Source: JBHGXV01 sp041920505
GTDB taxonomy: Bacteria > Bacillota > Bacilli > Brevibacillales > Brevibacillaceae
Direction of reading: 5' to 3'
NCBI GenBank assembly: GCA_041920505.1
Contig: JBHGXV010000057.1
Coordinates: 1-56,043 of the forward strand
DNA: 56,043 nucleotides
Below, one piece after another: positions 9,633 to 17,850 of the stretch (positions within the stretch are counted from its first letter, which is position 1; every line of letters starts with the position of its first letter). The notes under the pieces are model-generated. The model saw only the letters and a list, made by a program, of their open reading frames with translations, ran no database searches and had not been told where the DNA came from. The position numbers were made by a program, and so were the translations under genes.

Positions 9633-9661
9633 ATTATACATTTGAAGGTGATTTTTGTCAA
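9633..9661 (-). promoter_or_regulatory. consensus sigma-A promoter
   Basis: TTGACA (9661-9656), a 17-bp spacer and TATAAT (9638-9633) form a perfect promoter on the minus strand. It drives the candidate small RNA, and by read-through the broken histidine kinase gene. Confidence 0.8.
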
Positions 9662-9724
9662 CTCTTCCTGTCATGACGATAACAATCGGGCCAGCGAGGA
9701 AAGGATGTCCAAATTCGTCTGTTT

Positions 9725-9733
9725 TGTTATAAT
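9725..9733 (+). promoter_or_regulatory. extended -10 promoter of ABC ATPase gene
   Basis: TG, one base, then TATAAT (9728-9733) forms an extended -10 element 42 nt before the GTG start of the ABC gene. No -35 hexamer of good quality was seen. Confidence 0.55.
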
Positions 9734-9774
9734 TGGCGAAAAAGTCACAAAACAAACGGAAGGACGGAGAAAGC

Positions 9775-10575
9775 GTGATCATCGACATGCAACACGTTAC
9801 GTGGATTCGCGACAAGCGAACGATTGTCCGTCAGATCGACTGGCAAGTGAACCCCGGCGAGCATTGGGCCATCGTCGGGCTAAACGGTTCGGGCAAGACC
9901 ACCGTGCTCAACATGATTTCCGCCTACATCTGGCCGACCAAAGGAAGCGTGACCGTGCTGGGCCACCGCCTCGGCACGGTCGACGTCCGAGAATTGCGCA
10001 AACAGATCGGCTGGGTCAGTTCCTCGCTGCAGGAGCGCCTGTACGCCAATGAAACCGCCGAAGAGATCGTGATCAGCGGCAAGTATGCCACCATTGGCCT
10101 GTTCGATCAGCCGCAACCGTCGGATGTGGAGACGGCCCGCTCCCTTCTGGAACAACTGGGGTGCGCCCGCCTGGCCGACCGCACCTATCAGACGCTGTCA
10201 CAAGGCGAAAAACAACGGGTGCTAATCGCCCGAGCGCTGATGGCCTCGCCCAGACTGCTGATTCTCGACGAACCCACCACCGGTCTGGACGTGTTTGCCC
10301 GGGAGCAACTGCTCGCCTCAATCGAGCGGATCGGACGGCAGCCCGGCGGACCGACACTGTTGTACGTCACGCATCACATCGAAGAGATCGTGCCCGTCTT
10401 CAGCCACACCCTGCTCTTGCGGCGAGGGGAAGTCTACGCCGCAGGCGCGACGTCAGACGTGTTGACCAGCCAAAACCTCTCCCGATTCTTTGAGGTGCCG
10501 GTTGATGTCCGTTGGCAAAACAACCGGGCCTGGCTGACGATTCAGGACTTGTCCCCAACGCCTCCGTCCGGTTGA
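9775..10575 (+). CDS. ABC transporter ATP-binding protein (YlmA-like)
   Basis: This 266-aa cytosolic ATPase has Walker A GLNGSGKTT (near residue 38), a Q-loop region, ABC signature LSQGEKQR, Walker B LLILDEPTTGLD and the switch His in VTHH. The signature has Gln in place of the second Gly (LSGGQ-type). It resembles the single-gene YlmA/ModF-like group that lacks a neighbouring permease, and no permease gene lies nearby, so its partner and substrate are unknown. GTG 9775 has GGAG five nt upstream; a TTG at 9733 further upstream sits inside the -10 element and is rejected. Confidence 0.88.
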   Translation: MIIDMQHVTWIRDKRTIVRQIDWQVNPGEHWAIVGLNGSGKTTVLNMISAYIWPTKGSVTVLGHRLGTVDVRELRKQIGWVSSSLQERLYANETAEEIVISGKYATIGLFDQPQPSDVETARSLLEQLGCARLADRTYQTLSQGEKQRVLIARALMASPRLLILDEPTTGLDVFAREQLLASIERIGRQPGGPTLLYVTHHIEEIVPVFSHTLLLRRGEVYAAGATSDVLTSQNLSRFFEVPVDVRWQNNRAWLTIQDLSPTPPSG

Positions 10576-10590
10576 ACGAACGAAGGCGTT
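10557..10590. terminator. hairpin between convergent genes
   Basis: AACGCCT (10557-10563) and AGGCGTT (10584-10590) form a 7-bp stem straddling the end of the ABC gene, with the LTA synthase-like gene converging from the other side. There is no strong U-run. Confidence 0.4.
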
Positions 10591-10628
10591 TGCGGACGAT
10601 GTCCGTCCGACAGAGGATGAGGGCCGGG

Positions 10629-12443
10629 CTAGCGGCGCTCCGGCAGCCGACGCATAAACGCGTCGGAAGTGAACTCCAGTTCGACTACAGCGCGGTAGTC
10701 GTTTTGAAACGGGGCGAGGTCGCGAACCGGCTCGTGGGTCGTCAGGCTGATCGCCGTCCCGTCTTCAAACCGGTCGCCCGGAATATACAGCACCTGGTCG
10801 TTGATAAACGAACCGGTCGGCAGGTAAAACCTTTCCCCCAAAAGGTTGGTCTTGGCATTGAGCAAATCCCGGCCGAAATGGACGTGCCCCTTTAGCGGCA
10901 CGCCGAGCAGGTTGGCGACCGTGGGCATGATATCCAACTGGCCTCCGACCGTCTCGATGCGCGTCCCTGTCGACACGCCGGGCACCTTCACGATCAGCGG
11001 GATGTTGAAGATGTCAATCGTGTCGTAGGTATGGCCGACAAGGGAGCTGAGTAATTGCCTTTCCTTGTCGGTCAGGATCTGTTGCGGCAGACCGTAGTGG
11101 TCGCCGTACAACACGATCAGCGTATCCTCCCACAGCCCGGTGCGCTTCAGATCGGCGAACAGCTCGCCGAGCGCCGCGTCGACGTAGTGCTGGGCTTGCA
11201 GGTAATCGCCGGTCAGCGTGCCTGCGTATTCGGGCGGCAGCGACAGCGTGGCCCGCTCAGGCGGCAACCGGAACGGATGGTGGCCGGTGATCGTCACCAT
11301 CTGGGCGTAGAACGGCTTGTCCTGCTGTCTGAGGCTGGTCAGCACCTGCAGGGATTTGCGGAACAGCACGTTGTCAGAAGGGCCGAGGCCGATCACGTCT
11401 TCCTTGCCGAAAAACGACTCGTCGTAGTAGCGGTCAAACCCGAGCGCTGGATACAAGCGATCCCGGTTCCAGAACCGCACATCGTTTACGTGAAAGGTCA
11501 TCGTTTCGTAGCCAAGCGGCTTCAACAGCCTGGGCAGGCTGGGAATCTCCCGGTCGCCGTACGCCTGGGACATCGGCGCGTCGCCTGTCGGATACAGCGA
11601 GGTGTTGCTGATAAACTCGGCGTCAGATGTATTTCCTTGCCCGATCTGCTGGAATACCCGGGGGAAATAGTAACTTTCCTTGATCAGCCTGTTCAGGTTG
11701 GGGGTCAGTTCCTGTCCGTTCACGCTGCGCCCGATCAAAAAGTTCTGGAACGCCTCCTTCTGGATGATGAGCACGTTTTTTCCTTTGGCCGCGCCAAACT
11801 GCGCAGCCGGTTGGGCAGAATTCTCCCCTTTCAACCGCTCCACCCGTTCGTACGAAACGTCGCGCGGCAGATTGCGGCTGTCGAATATGGCGCTGATTTG
11901 GTACATGATCAGCCCCATCTCCTCTGCTTTTCGCGTCTCGTTCAACACCTGGTCGGCATGCATCGCCTTTACCTTGCCGACAGAAGCCAGGAGACAGACG
12001 AGGAACAAGGCCACCATATACTTCCTGGACACGGCGAACGAGCCTTTGGACCGGGCATGCAGCCATCGCTGAACGATCAGGTACACCACCGCGTCGGCAA
12101 ACAGGATGAAAAAGACGGGTTGGATCAGACTGGTGACGCTGTCACTCACCTCCCCGACCTGGCCAACCTGTCCAATGGCCCGGTAGGTCATCACCTTGCC
12201 GTAGTAGCTGTGATAGACGACGGACGCAAACATGAACAAGGACAAGAGCAGATTGACCGTCGTGTACGCGGCCGTCTGCCGCTTGCGAAAGAGGATGGCG
12301 ATCAACAACACCAGTAACAGCACCGATCCGGCCTCGGCCCAGATGGTTCGCAGGGGACTTTTGTCGTGAAACATGAGGATGCGAAACCAGTAAAATTTGC
12401 TGAGCAGAAGCGCAGCCATCCATACGTATTGTCTCCACATCAT
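10629..12443 (-). CDS. LTA synthase family phosphoglycerol transferase-like protein
   Basis: This 604-aa protein has about five N-terminal membrane helices (first 170 residues) followed by an extracellular sulfatase-type domain. That domain has NVLIIQKEAFQNFLIG (metal site), QGNTSDAEF with the catalytic Thr, a WNRD motif, and YGDHYG with a metal-binding Asp-His pair. This is the layout of LtaS and its paralogues, which transfer glycerol phosphate from phosphatidylglycerol to build lipoteichoic acid or its primer. The family usually begins the catalytic domain with Glu in this strand, as here. ATG 12443 follows GAAGGT at eight nt; the upstream TTG 12458 overlaps that site. Which paralogue it is cannot be told. 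Confidence 0.88.
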   Translation of the reverse strand: MMWRQYVWMAALLLSKFYWFRILMFHDKSPLRTIWAEAGSVLLLVLLIAILFRKRQTAAYTTVNLLLSLFMFASVVYHSYYGKVMTYRAIGQVGQVGEVSDSVTSLIQPVFFILFADAVVYLIVQRWLHARSKGSFAVSRKYMVALFLVCLLASVGKVKAMHADQVLNETRKAEEMGLIMYQISAIFDSRNLPRDVSYERVERLKGENSAQPAAQFGAAKGKNVLIIQKEAFQNFLIGRSVNGQELTPNLNRLIKESYYFPRVFQQIGQGNTSDAEFISNTSLYPTGDAPMSQAYGDREIPSLPRLLKPLGYETMTFHVNDVRFWNRDRLYPALGFDRYYDESFFGKEDVIGLGPSDNVLFRKSLQVLTSLRQQDKPFYAQMVTITGHHPFRLPPERATLSLPPEYAGTLTGDYLQAQHYVDAALGELFADLKRTGLWEDTLIVLYGDHYGLPQQILTDKERQLLSSLVGHTYDTIDIFNIPLIVKVPGVSTGTRIETVGGQLDIMPTVANLLGVPLKGHVHFGRDLLNAKTNLLGERFYLPTGSFINDQVLYIPGDRFEDGTAISLTTHEPVRDLAPFQNDYRAVVELEFTSDAFMRRLPERR

Positions 12444-12464
12444 AATCGCTACCTTCAATCCTTG

Positions 12465-12722
12465 TCAGTCTTGATGAGTTGTCGTTTGCGCCTGTTGGTG
12501 GCTGCCGTCGCAATACGGCAGGTCGTTCGACCGGCCGCATCCGCAGATGCTCACCATGCGCGGCTCTTCCAGTTTGACGATGTATGGGCGCTTGCCCGTG
12601 TGTTTGCCCGCGTGCGAACCGTCACAGTACGGGATCTCCTCGGTCATGCCGCAGCGGCAATACTCGATCACGCCGGGCTGTTCACAATAAACGTAAGGCC
12701 CTTTCTTGTCATATAATCCCAT
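12465..12722 (-). CDS. tandem CDGSH iron-sulfur protein
   Basis: This 85-aa protein carries two complete CDGSH motifs, CRCGMTEEIPYCDGSH (residues 22-37) and CGCGRSNDLPYCDGSH (residues 60-75). Each supplies three Cys and one His for a redox-active, labile [2Fe-2S] cluster. Tandem bacterial forms of this zinc-finger-CDGSH family probably bind two clusters within one polypeptide; the cellular role is unknown. GGAGG is placed seven nt before ATG 12722. It lies 21 nt upstream of the LTA synthase-like gene on the same strand and so may be co-transcribed with it. Confidence 0.93.
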   Translation of the reverse strand: MGLYDKKGPYVYCEQPGVIEYCRCGMTEEIPYCDGSHAGKHTGKRPYIVKLEEPRMVSICGCGRSNDLPYCDGSHQQAQTTTHQD

Positions 12723-12747
12723 GATTCTTCCTCCTTACCCCGGGGCG

Positions 12748-12783
12748 AAAAAAAGCAAGCTCCGCTTCACGTAAAAAGCGGAG
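12748..12783 (-). terminator. intrinsic terminator of kapB
   Basis: CTCCGCTT (12760-12767) and AAGCGGAG (12776-12783) form an 8-bp stem, followed on the minus strand by a seven-T run (12754-12748). It ends transcription from kapB. Confidence 0.8.
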
Positions 12784-12832
12784 GTTTCGGCAAAACTTGA
12801 TACTCCCATTATAACAGATTCGGCAAGGGCCC

Positions 12833-13219
12833 TTACAACTGATAGTCGGCCCGCAACTGCTTCAGTTCCTCAAGCGAACGCTTGGCCCAGGGTGTTCCGC
12901 TTCTCTCTAGCGCAGCCATCTTCTCCTCCAGCGCTTCACGCAACGAGTCACGATAAAGCGGCACCTCCCCCTGATACAAAACGAGTCCGGCCAGCGGCAC
13001 CATCACCTTTTCCTGATAGGCAAGCGCTTTGCGCTGATGAAAAAATGGCACGTCTGTCTGCATCGGGTGGTGCAGATCCCCCTGTTCCGGGTGGCTCATC
13101 ACCGCGAGGATTTTGATGGTGGCCTTGGGCGGTACCAGTTCCACCACTTCGGCTATGTACGTGCCCGATTTGTACCCGGCTGTGACCAGATCTCCCACTT
13201 GTACCGTTGTTTGCGACAT
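12833..13219 (-). CDS. kapB: kinase-associated protein B
   Basis: This 128-aa protein matches KapB in length and sequence style: VGDLVTAGYKSGTYIAEVVEL forms the N-terminal SH3-like barrel, and HPEQGDLHHP and HQRKALAYQEK follow. In Bacillus subtilis KapB is required for signalling by the sporulation kinase KinB and is encoded next to it. Here kinB is not adjacent, but a damaged KinB/KinC-style kinase lies 3.4 kb away on the same strand. GGAAGGAG is placed seven nt before ATG 13219. The protein has no lipobox, despite the historic name kinase-associated lipoprotein. Confidence 0.85.
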   Translation of the reverse strand: MSQTTVQVGDLVTAGYKSGTYIAEVVELVPPKATIKILAVMSHPEQGDLHHPMQTDVPFFHQRKALAYQEKVMVPLAGLVLYQGEVPLYRDSLREALEEKMAALERSGTPWAKRSLEELKQLRADYQL

Positions 13220-13329
13220 GTGCCTTCTCCTTCCTGCGTTTTCTCCCGCGTCCCTTCTCGTCCGGCCGTCGAGTGGTCAGCGGTTCAGTTGATAGATGCG
13301 ACAGAAGAGACAGGTGGCATCGCGGAGGA

Positions 13330-14550
13330 TCAGGCGGTTTGTTCGCGCCAAAGGATTTCCAGTTTGTCGCGGGCAAGTCCAAGCACGTCGGCGGGCGCCA
13401 CCGATCCGTCTGCTCCTCCCTGGGCAATCTGGGGATTTCCGCCGCCTTTTCCGTTGACCGGCGCCAGCGTCTCCCGAAGTAGCCGGTTCATCTCCACGCT
13501 GACGTCGGCTCTGCGGGCAAACACCACCTGGGTCTTGGTCCCCCCGGATGCGAGCAGTGCCACTGCGGCCGGGTCGCCCGACGCGATCTGTTGCGCCAGC
13601 CGCTGCAACTGAGGCATCGGCCGTTCGTGGAACGCGGCGGCGACAACGCGCATCCCTGACACCAGCACCGATTCGGCGAGCAAACGCTCCGCTTCGTAGG
13701 ACAGCAATTGGCCGTGCGCTTCGGCGAGCAGGCGTTCCGCCTCTTTTCGCTCGGAGGCAAGCCGCGCCACCTGATCGGCCAGCTCGGCTTCGCCTACAGT
13801 CAATTGGCGGCTGATGGCTTGCAGGATGCGCTGTTTCTGCGACATCGCGTTGAGCGCCCGCCAGCCGCAGACGAATTCCAGACGGATTTGCCCCTTGCAG
13901 CGCTGCCAGCCAAGGATTTTGATCGGCCCCACTTCCCCGGTCCGCTCCGGATGGGTACCCCCGCACGGACTGTAGTCGAAGTCGCGGATCGTCACAATCC
14001 GGATGTTTTCCCGCACAGTCGGCGGTTTTCGCAACGGAAGCGAAGCCAGTTCCGCCGGGTCGACAAATCGGGCGTCAATGTCGCGATTTTCAAACACGAC
14101 GCGGTTGGCGAGCGTCTCTGCGGCGTCTGCCTGCTCCTCCTCCAGCGCGGAGGTGGCCAAATCGATCGTCACCGTCTCCCGGCCCATGTGAAACCCGACG
14201 GTGGCAACGTCATACAGGTGTTCGAACGCGGCGGAAAGAATGTGCTGGCCCGCGTGCTGCTGCATATGGTCAAAGCGGCGCTCCCAATCGATCGTCCCTT
14301 CCACCTCGGATACGTCAGCGGGCAACGGACGCGCCAGACGATGGCGAATCTGTCCGTCCACTTCCTCCACATCCACGACCTCGATGCCGTTCAGGGTGCC
14401 AAGATCGCAGGGTTGGCCGCCCCCGGTCGGGTAAAACGCGGTCTCATTCAGTACCACGTAGGGGCCGCCGTCGGCTTCTACGCCCCGTTCGATCACCGAC
14501 GCGGCAAACGAACGCAGGCGGGGATTGTCGTAGTACAGTCTTCCTTTCAT
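13330..14550 (-). CDS. AlaX-L alanyl-tRNA editing protein
   Basis: This 406-aa trans-editing factor hydrolyses mischarged Ser-tRNA-Ala. It has the AlaRS-like barrel with YPTGGGQPCD near residue 40, the zinc motif HMQQHAGQH near residue 95, and CGGTHPERTGEVG near residue 195, giving the HxxxH plus CxxxH metal set. A coiled-coil stretch (about 240-285) leads to a DHHA1-type C-terminal domain ending in VNGKGGGNPQIAQGG. Long AlaX proteins share this C-terminal domain with AlaRS. ATG 14550 is five nt after AAAGGAG; a TTG/GTG extension reaching 14604 would overlap the gene upstream and is rejected. Confidence 0.92.
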   Translation of the reverse strand: MKGRLYYDNPRLRSFAASVIERGVEADGGPYVVLNETAFYPTGGGQPCDLGTLNGIEVVDVEEVDGQIRHRLARPLPADVSEVEGTIDWERRFDHMQQHAGQHILSAAFEHLYDVATVGFHMGRETVTIDLATSALEEEQADAAETLANRVVFENRDIDARFVDPAELASLPLRKPPTVRENIRIVTIRDFDYSPCGGTHPERTGEVGPIKILGWQRCKGQIRLEFVCGWRALNAMSQKQRILQAISRQLTVGEAELADQVARLASERKEAERLLAEAHGQLLSYEAERLLAESVLVSGMRVVAAAFHERPMPQLQRLAQQIASGDPAAVALLASGGTKTQVVFARRADVSVEMNRLLRETLAPVNGKGGGNPQIAQGGADGSVAPADVLGLARDKLEILWREQTA

Positions 14551-14596
14551 GACGGCTCCTTTCTGCTGTCTGATTCCGGGCGTCGTACGGCCCGGT

Positions 14597-15328
14597 TCAA
14601 CCAAACGGGCTTACCGCCTCGCGCACCACACGCGTCATTTTCTCCAGATTGGGATAATCCCCCTCCCGGTACTGCCGAATAACCGCTTCCACATCGTACG
14701 GGACGCGCTCGATCGTCACCCGGAAGCGATCTCCGTCCGTTTCGACAATCGCGTACGATGCCTGAGGCAGCCCGTCAAACGGCAATCCGACGCTGCCGAC
14801 GTTGACCACGCATTTGCCGTTCACATAGCGGACGTACGGCAGATGAATATGCGCGTAGACGTAGAGATTCGCTGCTTCGTCCGCCATCAGCTTTTCCCGC
14901 AACACGTCCCGGCTCTGATCGGGCGTCACCACGTCAAACAGGCTGTGCGGCGTGGCGTGAAACGCATGCAGGTGAAGCGAATCCCCCAACGGCAGAGACA
15001 ACGCCTCCGGCAGTTTACGTAGATAGGCGAGATCGTCTTCGTCCAGCCGTTCCACGATCCACTCCCGTTCCCGGTTCATCATCTCCAGCAAATGAGCGGG
15101 AACCTCCCCCAAGCGGACGCCACGGATGGTCCACTCGTCCGCGTTCCCTTTGATCACGTCAGCCGAAAGCGAACGCACCAGCGCAATCGCCCGTTTCGGC
15201 TCAGGGCCGCGATAGGCGAGATCGCCAAGGACGCATACCTTGTCGACTTGCCGTTTGTCCAGATCGGCCAACACCGCCTCCAACGCCACCGCATTGCCGT
15301 GGATATCGGAGAGAAACGCAATTTTCAT
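14597..15328 (-). CDS. metallophosphoesterase family protein
   Basis: This 243-aa calcineurin-like phosphoesterase begins MKIAFLSDIHGN. It has VLGDLAYRGPEP near residue 38, GNADEW near residue 63, HAFHATP near residue 120 and YAHIHLPYVR near residue 157, so the dimetal ligands are complete, although the GNHD block reads GNAD. This group of YfcE-like proteins is widespread in Bacilli without an assigned substrate. AGGAGGG lies seven nt before ATG 15328. It probably forms an operon with alaX (46-nt gap). Confidence 0.88.
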   Translation of the reverse strand: MKIAFLSDIHGNAVALEAVLADLDKRQVDKVCVLGDLAYRGPEPKRAIALVRSLSADVIKGNADEWTIRGVRLGEVPAHLLEMMNREREWIVERLDEDDLAYLRKLPEALSLPLGDSLHLHAFHATPHSLFDVVTPDQSRDVLREKLMADEAANLYVYAHIHLPYVRYVNGKCVVNVGSVGLPFDGLPQASYAIVETDGDRFRVTIERVPYDVEAVIRQYREGDYPNLEKMTRVVREAVSPFG

Positions 15329-15458
15329 CAATCGGCCCTCCTTTCCGCAAGTCCTTGGCATATTGATAGTATTTGCTGTCGGATCCGCAAATCCTTTTTC
15401 CCAAACGCGCGCGGTGCGGCAAGCAAGAAACGGTGCGATCCCAACAGAATCGACGAAC

Positions 15459-15490
15459 GAAAAAGACCGTCGACATCACATCGACGGTCT
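15459..15490 (-). terminator. intrinsic terminator downstream of SRP RNA
   Basis: A perfect 10-bp stem (15464-15473 and 15481-15490, 7-nt loop) is followed on the minus strand by a T-run at 15464-15459. It backs up the T-run at the end of the SRP RNA itself. Confidence 0.8.
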
Positions 15491-15504
15491 GGTGTGATCG
15501 CTAT

Positions 15505-15592
15505 AAAAAAACAAGGCAGGCACACAGAAAGGAACCACTTATGGCTGCTTCCTTCCGGACCTGACCAGATTCATGGGTTTCTGTCACCTGCA
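15505..15592 (-). ncRNA. ffs: signal recognition particle RNA, small bacterial type
   Basis: On the minus strand the RNA carries the universal SRP domain IV core, GGTCAGGTCCGGAAGGAAGC followed by AGCCATAAG, with the GGAA tetraloop. Flanking sequences pair into one long hairpin: GCAGG near 15591-15587 with CCTGC at 15520-15516, and AGAAA with TTTCT. The predicted RNA is about 88 nt and ends in a T-run at 15511-15504. This is the small 4.5S-like form, without the Alu domain typical of the roughly 270-nt scRNA of Bacillus subtilis. It binds Ffh and targets membrane proteins to FtsY. The start is set from the promoter at 15599-15628. Confidence 0.95.
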
Positions 15593-15598
15593 AAAGAT

Positions 15599-15628
15599 AG
15601 TATACACGAAAGAGTACCGCTTTGACAA
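15599..15628 (-). promoter_or_regulatory. promoter of SRP RNA
   Basis: TTGTCA (15628-15623), an 18-bp spacer and TATACT (15604-15599) lie so that transcription would start near 15592, exactly at the SRP RNA 5' end. Confidence 0.7.
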
Positions 15629-15645
15629 GAGGAAAATCATGTCCT

Positions 15646-15885
15646 TTACAGATTTTCCGACGTCAGCATCTGCCGAATGCGCTCATTGCGCTTGGCCCGT
15701 TCTTCCTCGGTGGACAGGTCGTATTTTTTCAGCAAATGAAACGCCTGATTCAGCGTCTCTTGCGGCTGTGTTCGCTTAAGAAACTGCGACATACGCTCGT
15801 ACAGTTCCGGCGGCAGATACGCCGATTGCTCCTCCAGCTTCTTGCGCACGTCTTCGGCGCTGTGATCCAGTTTGCACTCTCCCAT
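15646..15885 (-). CDS. small hypothetical protein
   Basis: This 79-aa, highly charged, helical protein begins MGECKLDHSAEDVRKKLEEQ and ends in QMLTSENL, with no membrane segment and one Cys. I do not recognise the family. GAGGTGG lies six nt before ATG 15885, which supports translation; a GTG at 15900 overlaps that site. It lies immediately upstream of the SRP RNA promoter on the same strand. Confidence 0.65.
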   Translation of the reverse strand: MGECKLDHSAEDVRKKLEEQSAYLPPELYERMSQFLKRTQPQETLNQAFHLLKKYDLSTEEERAKRNERIRQMLTSENL

Positions 15886-15974
15886 CGTCTTCCACCTCAC
15901 TTTCGTTCGATTCCATCCCTATGATACATGCCTGTGCCCGCGTCCGGCCAGTGCGTCGTGCCGTTCTGGAAGAT

Positions 15975-16003
15975 TTGTCCGATGTCCCCGGTTGGTGTAC
16001 AAT
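15975..16003 (+). promoter_or_regulatory. sigma-A-like promoter
   Basis: TTGTCC (15975-15980), a 17-bp spacer and TACAAT (15998-16003) precede the small membrane protein gene starting at 16049. Confidence 0.55.
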
Positions 16004-16048
16004 GCAGAATAGACGCTCAATACGGCGGTTTAGGCTGGAGGTTTTGAC

Positions 16049-16486
16049 ATGTACAAATTCTTGCTCTATTTGCATATTCTCAGCGTCATGCTCTCGGTCG
16101 GTCCTTTTTTTGTGCTGATCCCGCTGTTGTCCAGGATCAGGACGGCCTCCTCCGAGTTGCTGCCCGCCTATCTGACCGCCTTCCACCAGGCAGTCACGCT
16201 GTCCAAACACGCCGGACACGTCCTGGTCATCACCGGCGCGACACTGGTCTGGACAGGCGGGTGGAGTTGGCTGACGCCGTGGATTGTGTCGCCCATCGTG
16301 ATCATGTTTGCCGCGCTCAGTTTCATCGCGCGCGCTTTTTCCCCGATTCTCAAGGAGTTTGCCGATCCGTCGCACGACAGGCGTTTGCTTGTCGCACGAC
16401 TCAGCCGGGCGGTCTGGCTGTACATCCTCATCATGCTGGTGATGATGTGGTTCATGGTGGCCAAGCCCGCACTGTGGGCGGCATAA
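16049..16486 (+). CDS. DUF2269-like four-helix membrane protein
   Basis: This 145-aa protein has four predicted membrane helices (about 1-28, 50-72, 78-100 and 120-142). The opening MYKFLLYLHILSVMLSVGP has the buried His typical of DUF2269/CopD-like integral membrane proteins, and a further His occurs in SKHAGHVL. Function is unknown; haem or metal binding by the His residues is only a possibility. GGAGG lies seven nt before ATG 16049. A perfect bidirectional terminator follows the stop. Confidence 0.75.
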   Translation: MYKFLLYLHILSVMLSVGPFFVLIPLLSRIRTASSELLPAYLTAFHQAVTLSKHAGHVLVITGATLVWTGGWSWLTPWIVSPIVIMFAALSFIARAFSPILKEFADPSHDRRLLVARLSRAVWLYILIMLVMMWFMVAKPALWAA

Positions 16487-16489
16487 CGG

Positions 16490-16521
16490 AAAAAAGAGTG
16501 TAGGCGGCTACACTCTTTTTT
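16490..16521. terminator. perfect bidirectional terminator
   Basis: A 14-bp perfect stem (16490-16503 and 16508-16521) with a GCGG loop starts with six A and ends with six T, so it can end both the plus-strand membrane gene and the minus-strand mnmA. Confidence 0.92.
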
Positions 16522-16536
16522 CGTGATGTGAACCGG

Positions 16537-17631
16537 TTACCCTCGGATCACTTCGTCAATCGTCCCGCCTCCCAGGCAGACCTCACCGTCGTAAAACACC
16601 ACGGCCTGTCCAGGCGTCACCGCTTTTTGCGGCTGATCGAAGAGCACTTCCCACGTCATCCCTTTGCGCAGGCGGACGGTTACCCCCTGATCAGGCTGAC
16701 GGTAACGGAATTTTGCCGTGCACCGGAACTCGTCAGCGGGCGGCTTGCCGCTGATCCAGTTGACGTCAGTCGCCACCAGGCCGTTAGAGTACAGACGCGG
16801 ATGATCGCCGCCCTGGGCGACGACGAGAATGTTGCGTTCCAAATCCTTGTCGACGACGAACCACGGCTGGCCGTTTCCTCCTCCGCCGATGCCAAGTCCC
16901 TGCCGTTGCCCCAGCGTGTAGTACATCAATCCTTCATGGCGGCCGAGCAATTCGCCGTCAACGCTGCGGATTTCCCCCGGAATGGCCGGCAGGTAGGTTT
17001 TCAAGAACTCCCGGAAATTGCGTTCGCCGATAAAACAGATGCCGGTGCTGTCTTTTTTCCGGGCGGTGGCCAGGCCCGCTTTTTCCGCGATCTCGCGCAC
17101 CTGCTGCTTGGGCAGATGGCCGATCGGAAACATCGTTTTCGACAACTGGTCCTGTCCGAGCCGATTGAGGAAGTACGTCTGATCCTTGTTCGAGTCCACG
17201 CCCCGCAACAGCTTGTACTCTCCGTCACGGAACTCCACGCGGGCGTAATGGCCGGTGGCGATGTAATCGGCCCCGAGATTGAGCGCCTTGACAAGAAAAT
17301 CGCCGAATTTGATTTCCCGGTTGCACATCACGTCCGGGTTGGGCGTGCGCCCCCTCTTGTATTCATCAAGGAAATAGGCAAACACCTTTTCCATGTATTC
17401 TTTCTCAAAGTTAACCGTATAGTACGGAATGCCAATCTGGTCACAGACGCGCCGCACGTCCTGGAAGTCCTGTTCGGCGGTGCAAACGCCGCTTTCATCG
17501 GTGTCGTCCCAGTTTTTCATGAACACGCCGATCACATCGTACCCTTGCTCTTTCAACAGCAAGGCGGTCACGGACGAATCGACGCCGCCGGACATCCCCA
17601 CGACAACGCGTGTCTCACTTGGTGATTTCAT
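16537..17631 (-). CDS. mnmA: tRNA-uridine 2-sulfurtransferase MnmA
   Basis: This 364-aa enzyme activates and thiolates U34 of tRNA-Lys, tRNA-Glu and tRNA-Gln. The ATP pyrophosphatase P-loop GMSGGVDSSV is at residues 12-21, the first catalytic Cys is in PDVMCNREIKFG near residue 102, and the second in DSTGICFIGERNF near residue 200. YYTLGQRQGLGIGG marks the central domain. Length and motifs are normal. ATG 17631 has GTGGAG six nt upstream; an open frame continues to 17802 but shows no start with a ribosome-binding site. A TAGAAT -10-like hexamer lies just upstream. Confidence 0.97.
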   Translation of the reverse strand: MKSPSETRVVVGMSGGVDSSVTALLLKEQGYDVIGVFMKNWDDTDESGVCTAEQDFQDVRRVCDQIGIPYYTVNFEKEYMEKVFAYFLDEYKRGRTPNPDVMCNREIKFGDFLVKALNLGADYIATGHYARVEFRDGEYKLLRGVDSNKDQTYFLNRLGQDQLSKTMFPIGHLPKQQVREIAEKAGLATARKKDSTGICFIGERNFREFLKTYLPAIPGEIRSVDGELLGRHEGLMYYTLGQRQGLGIGGGGNGQPWFVVDKDLERNILVVAQGGDHPRLYSNGLVATDVNWISGKPPADEFRCTAKFRYRQPDQGVTVRLRKGMTWEVLFDQPQKAVTPGQAVVFYDGEVCLGGGTIDEVIRG

Positions 17632-17800
17632 CGCTTGCTCCACTCTTCCTTTCTCTGTGAATCCCGCCGCCCGTGGGACTGGCGGCAAGTGCTCAAGGCA
17701 GATGGGTTGCCTTTGATCTTCTATTCTACCACGGCGAGCCGTCGGCGCAAAAGACAAGAACGTCCAATATGCCCACACGACACCCGAAGCCCTGAGATCC

Positions 17801-17836
17801 AAGAAAAAGAGAAACCTGCCGCAGCGAGTCGGCAGG
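17801..17836 (-). terminator. intrinsic terminator of HIT gene
   Basis: CCTGCCG (17815-17821) and CGGCAGG (17830-17836) form the stem. The minus strand continues with TTTCTCTTTTTCTT. Confidence 0.8.
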
Positions 17837-17850
17837 GCTCTCGTCTGTCC

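Noticed and set aside
9588..9815. 75-codon frame on the minus strand
   Set aside because: It crosses the divergent promoters between the ABC gene and the small RNA and has no start signal.
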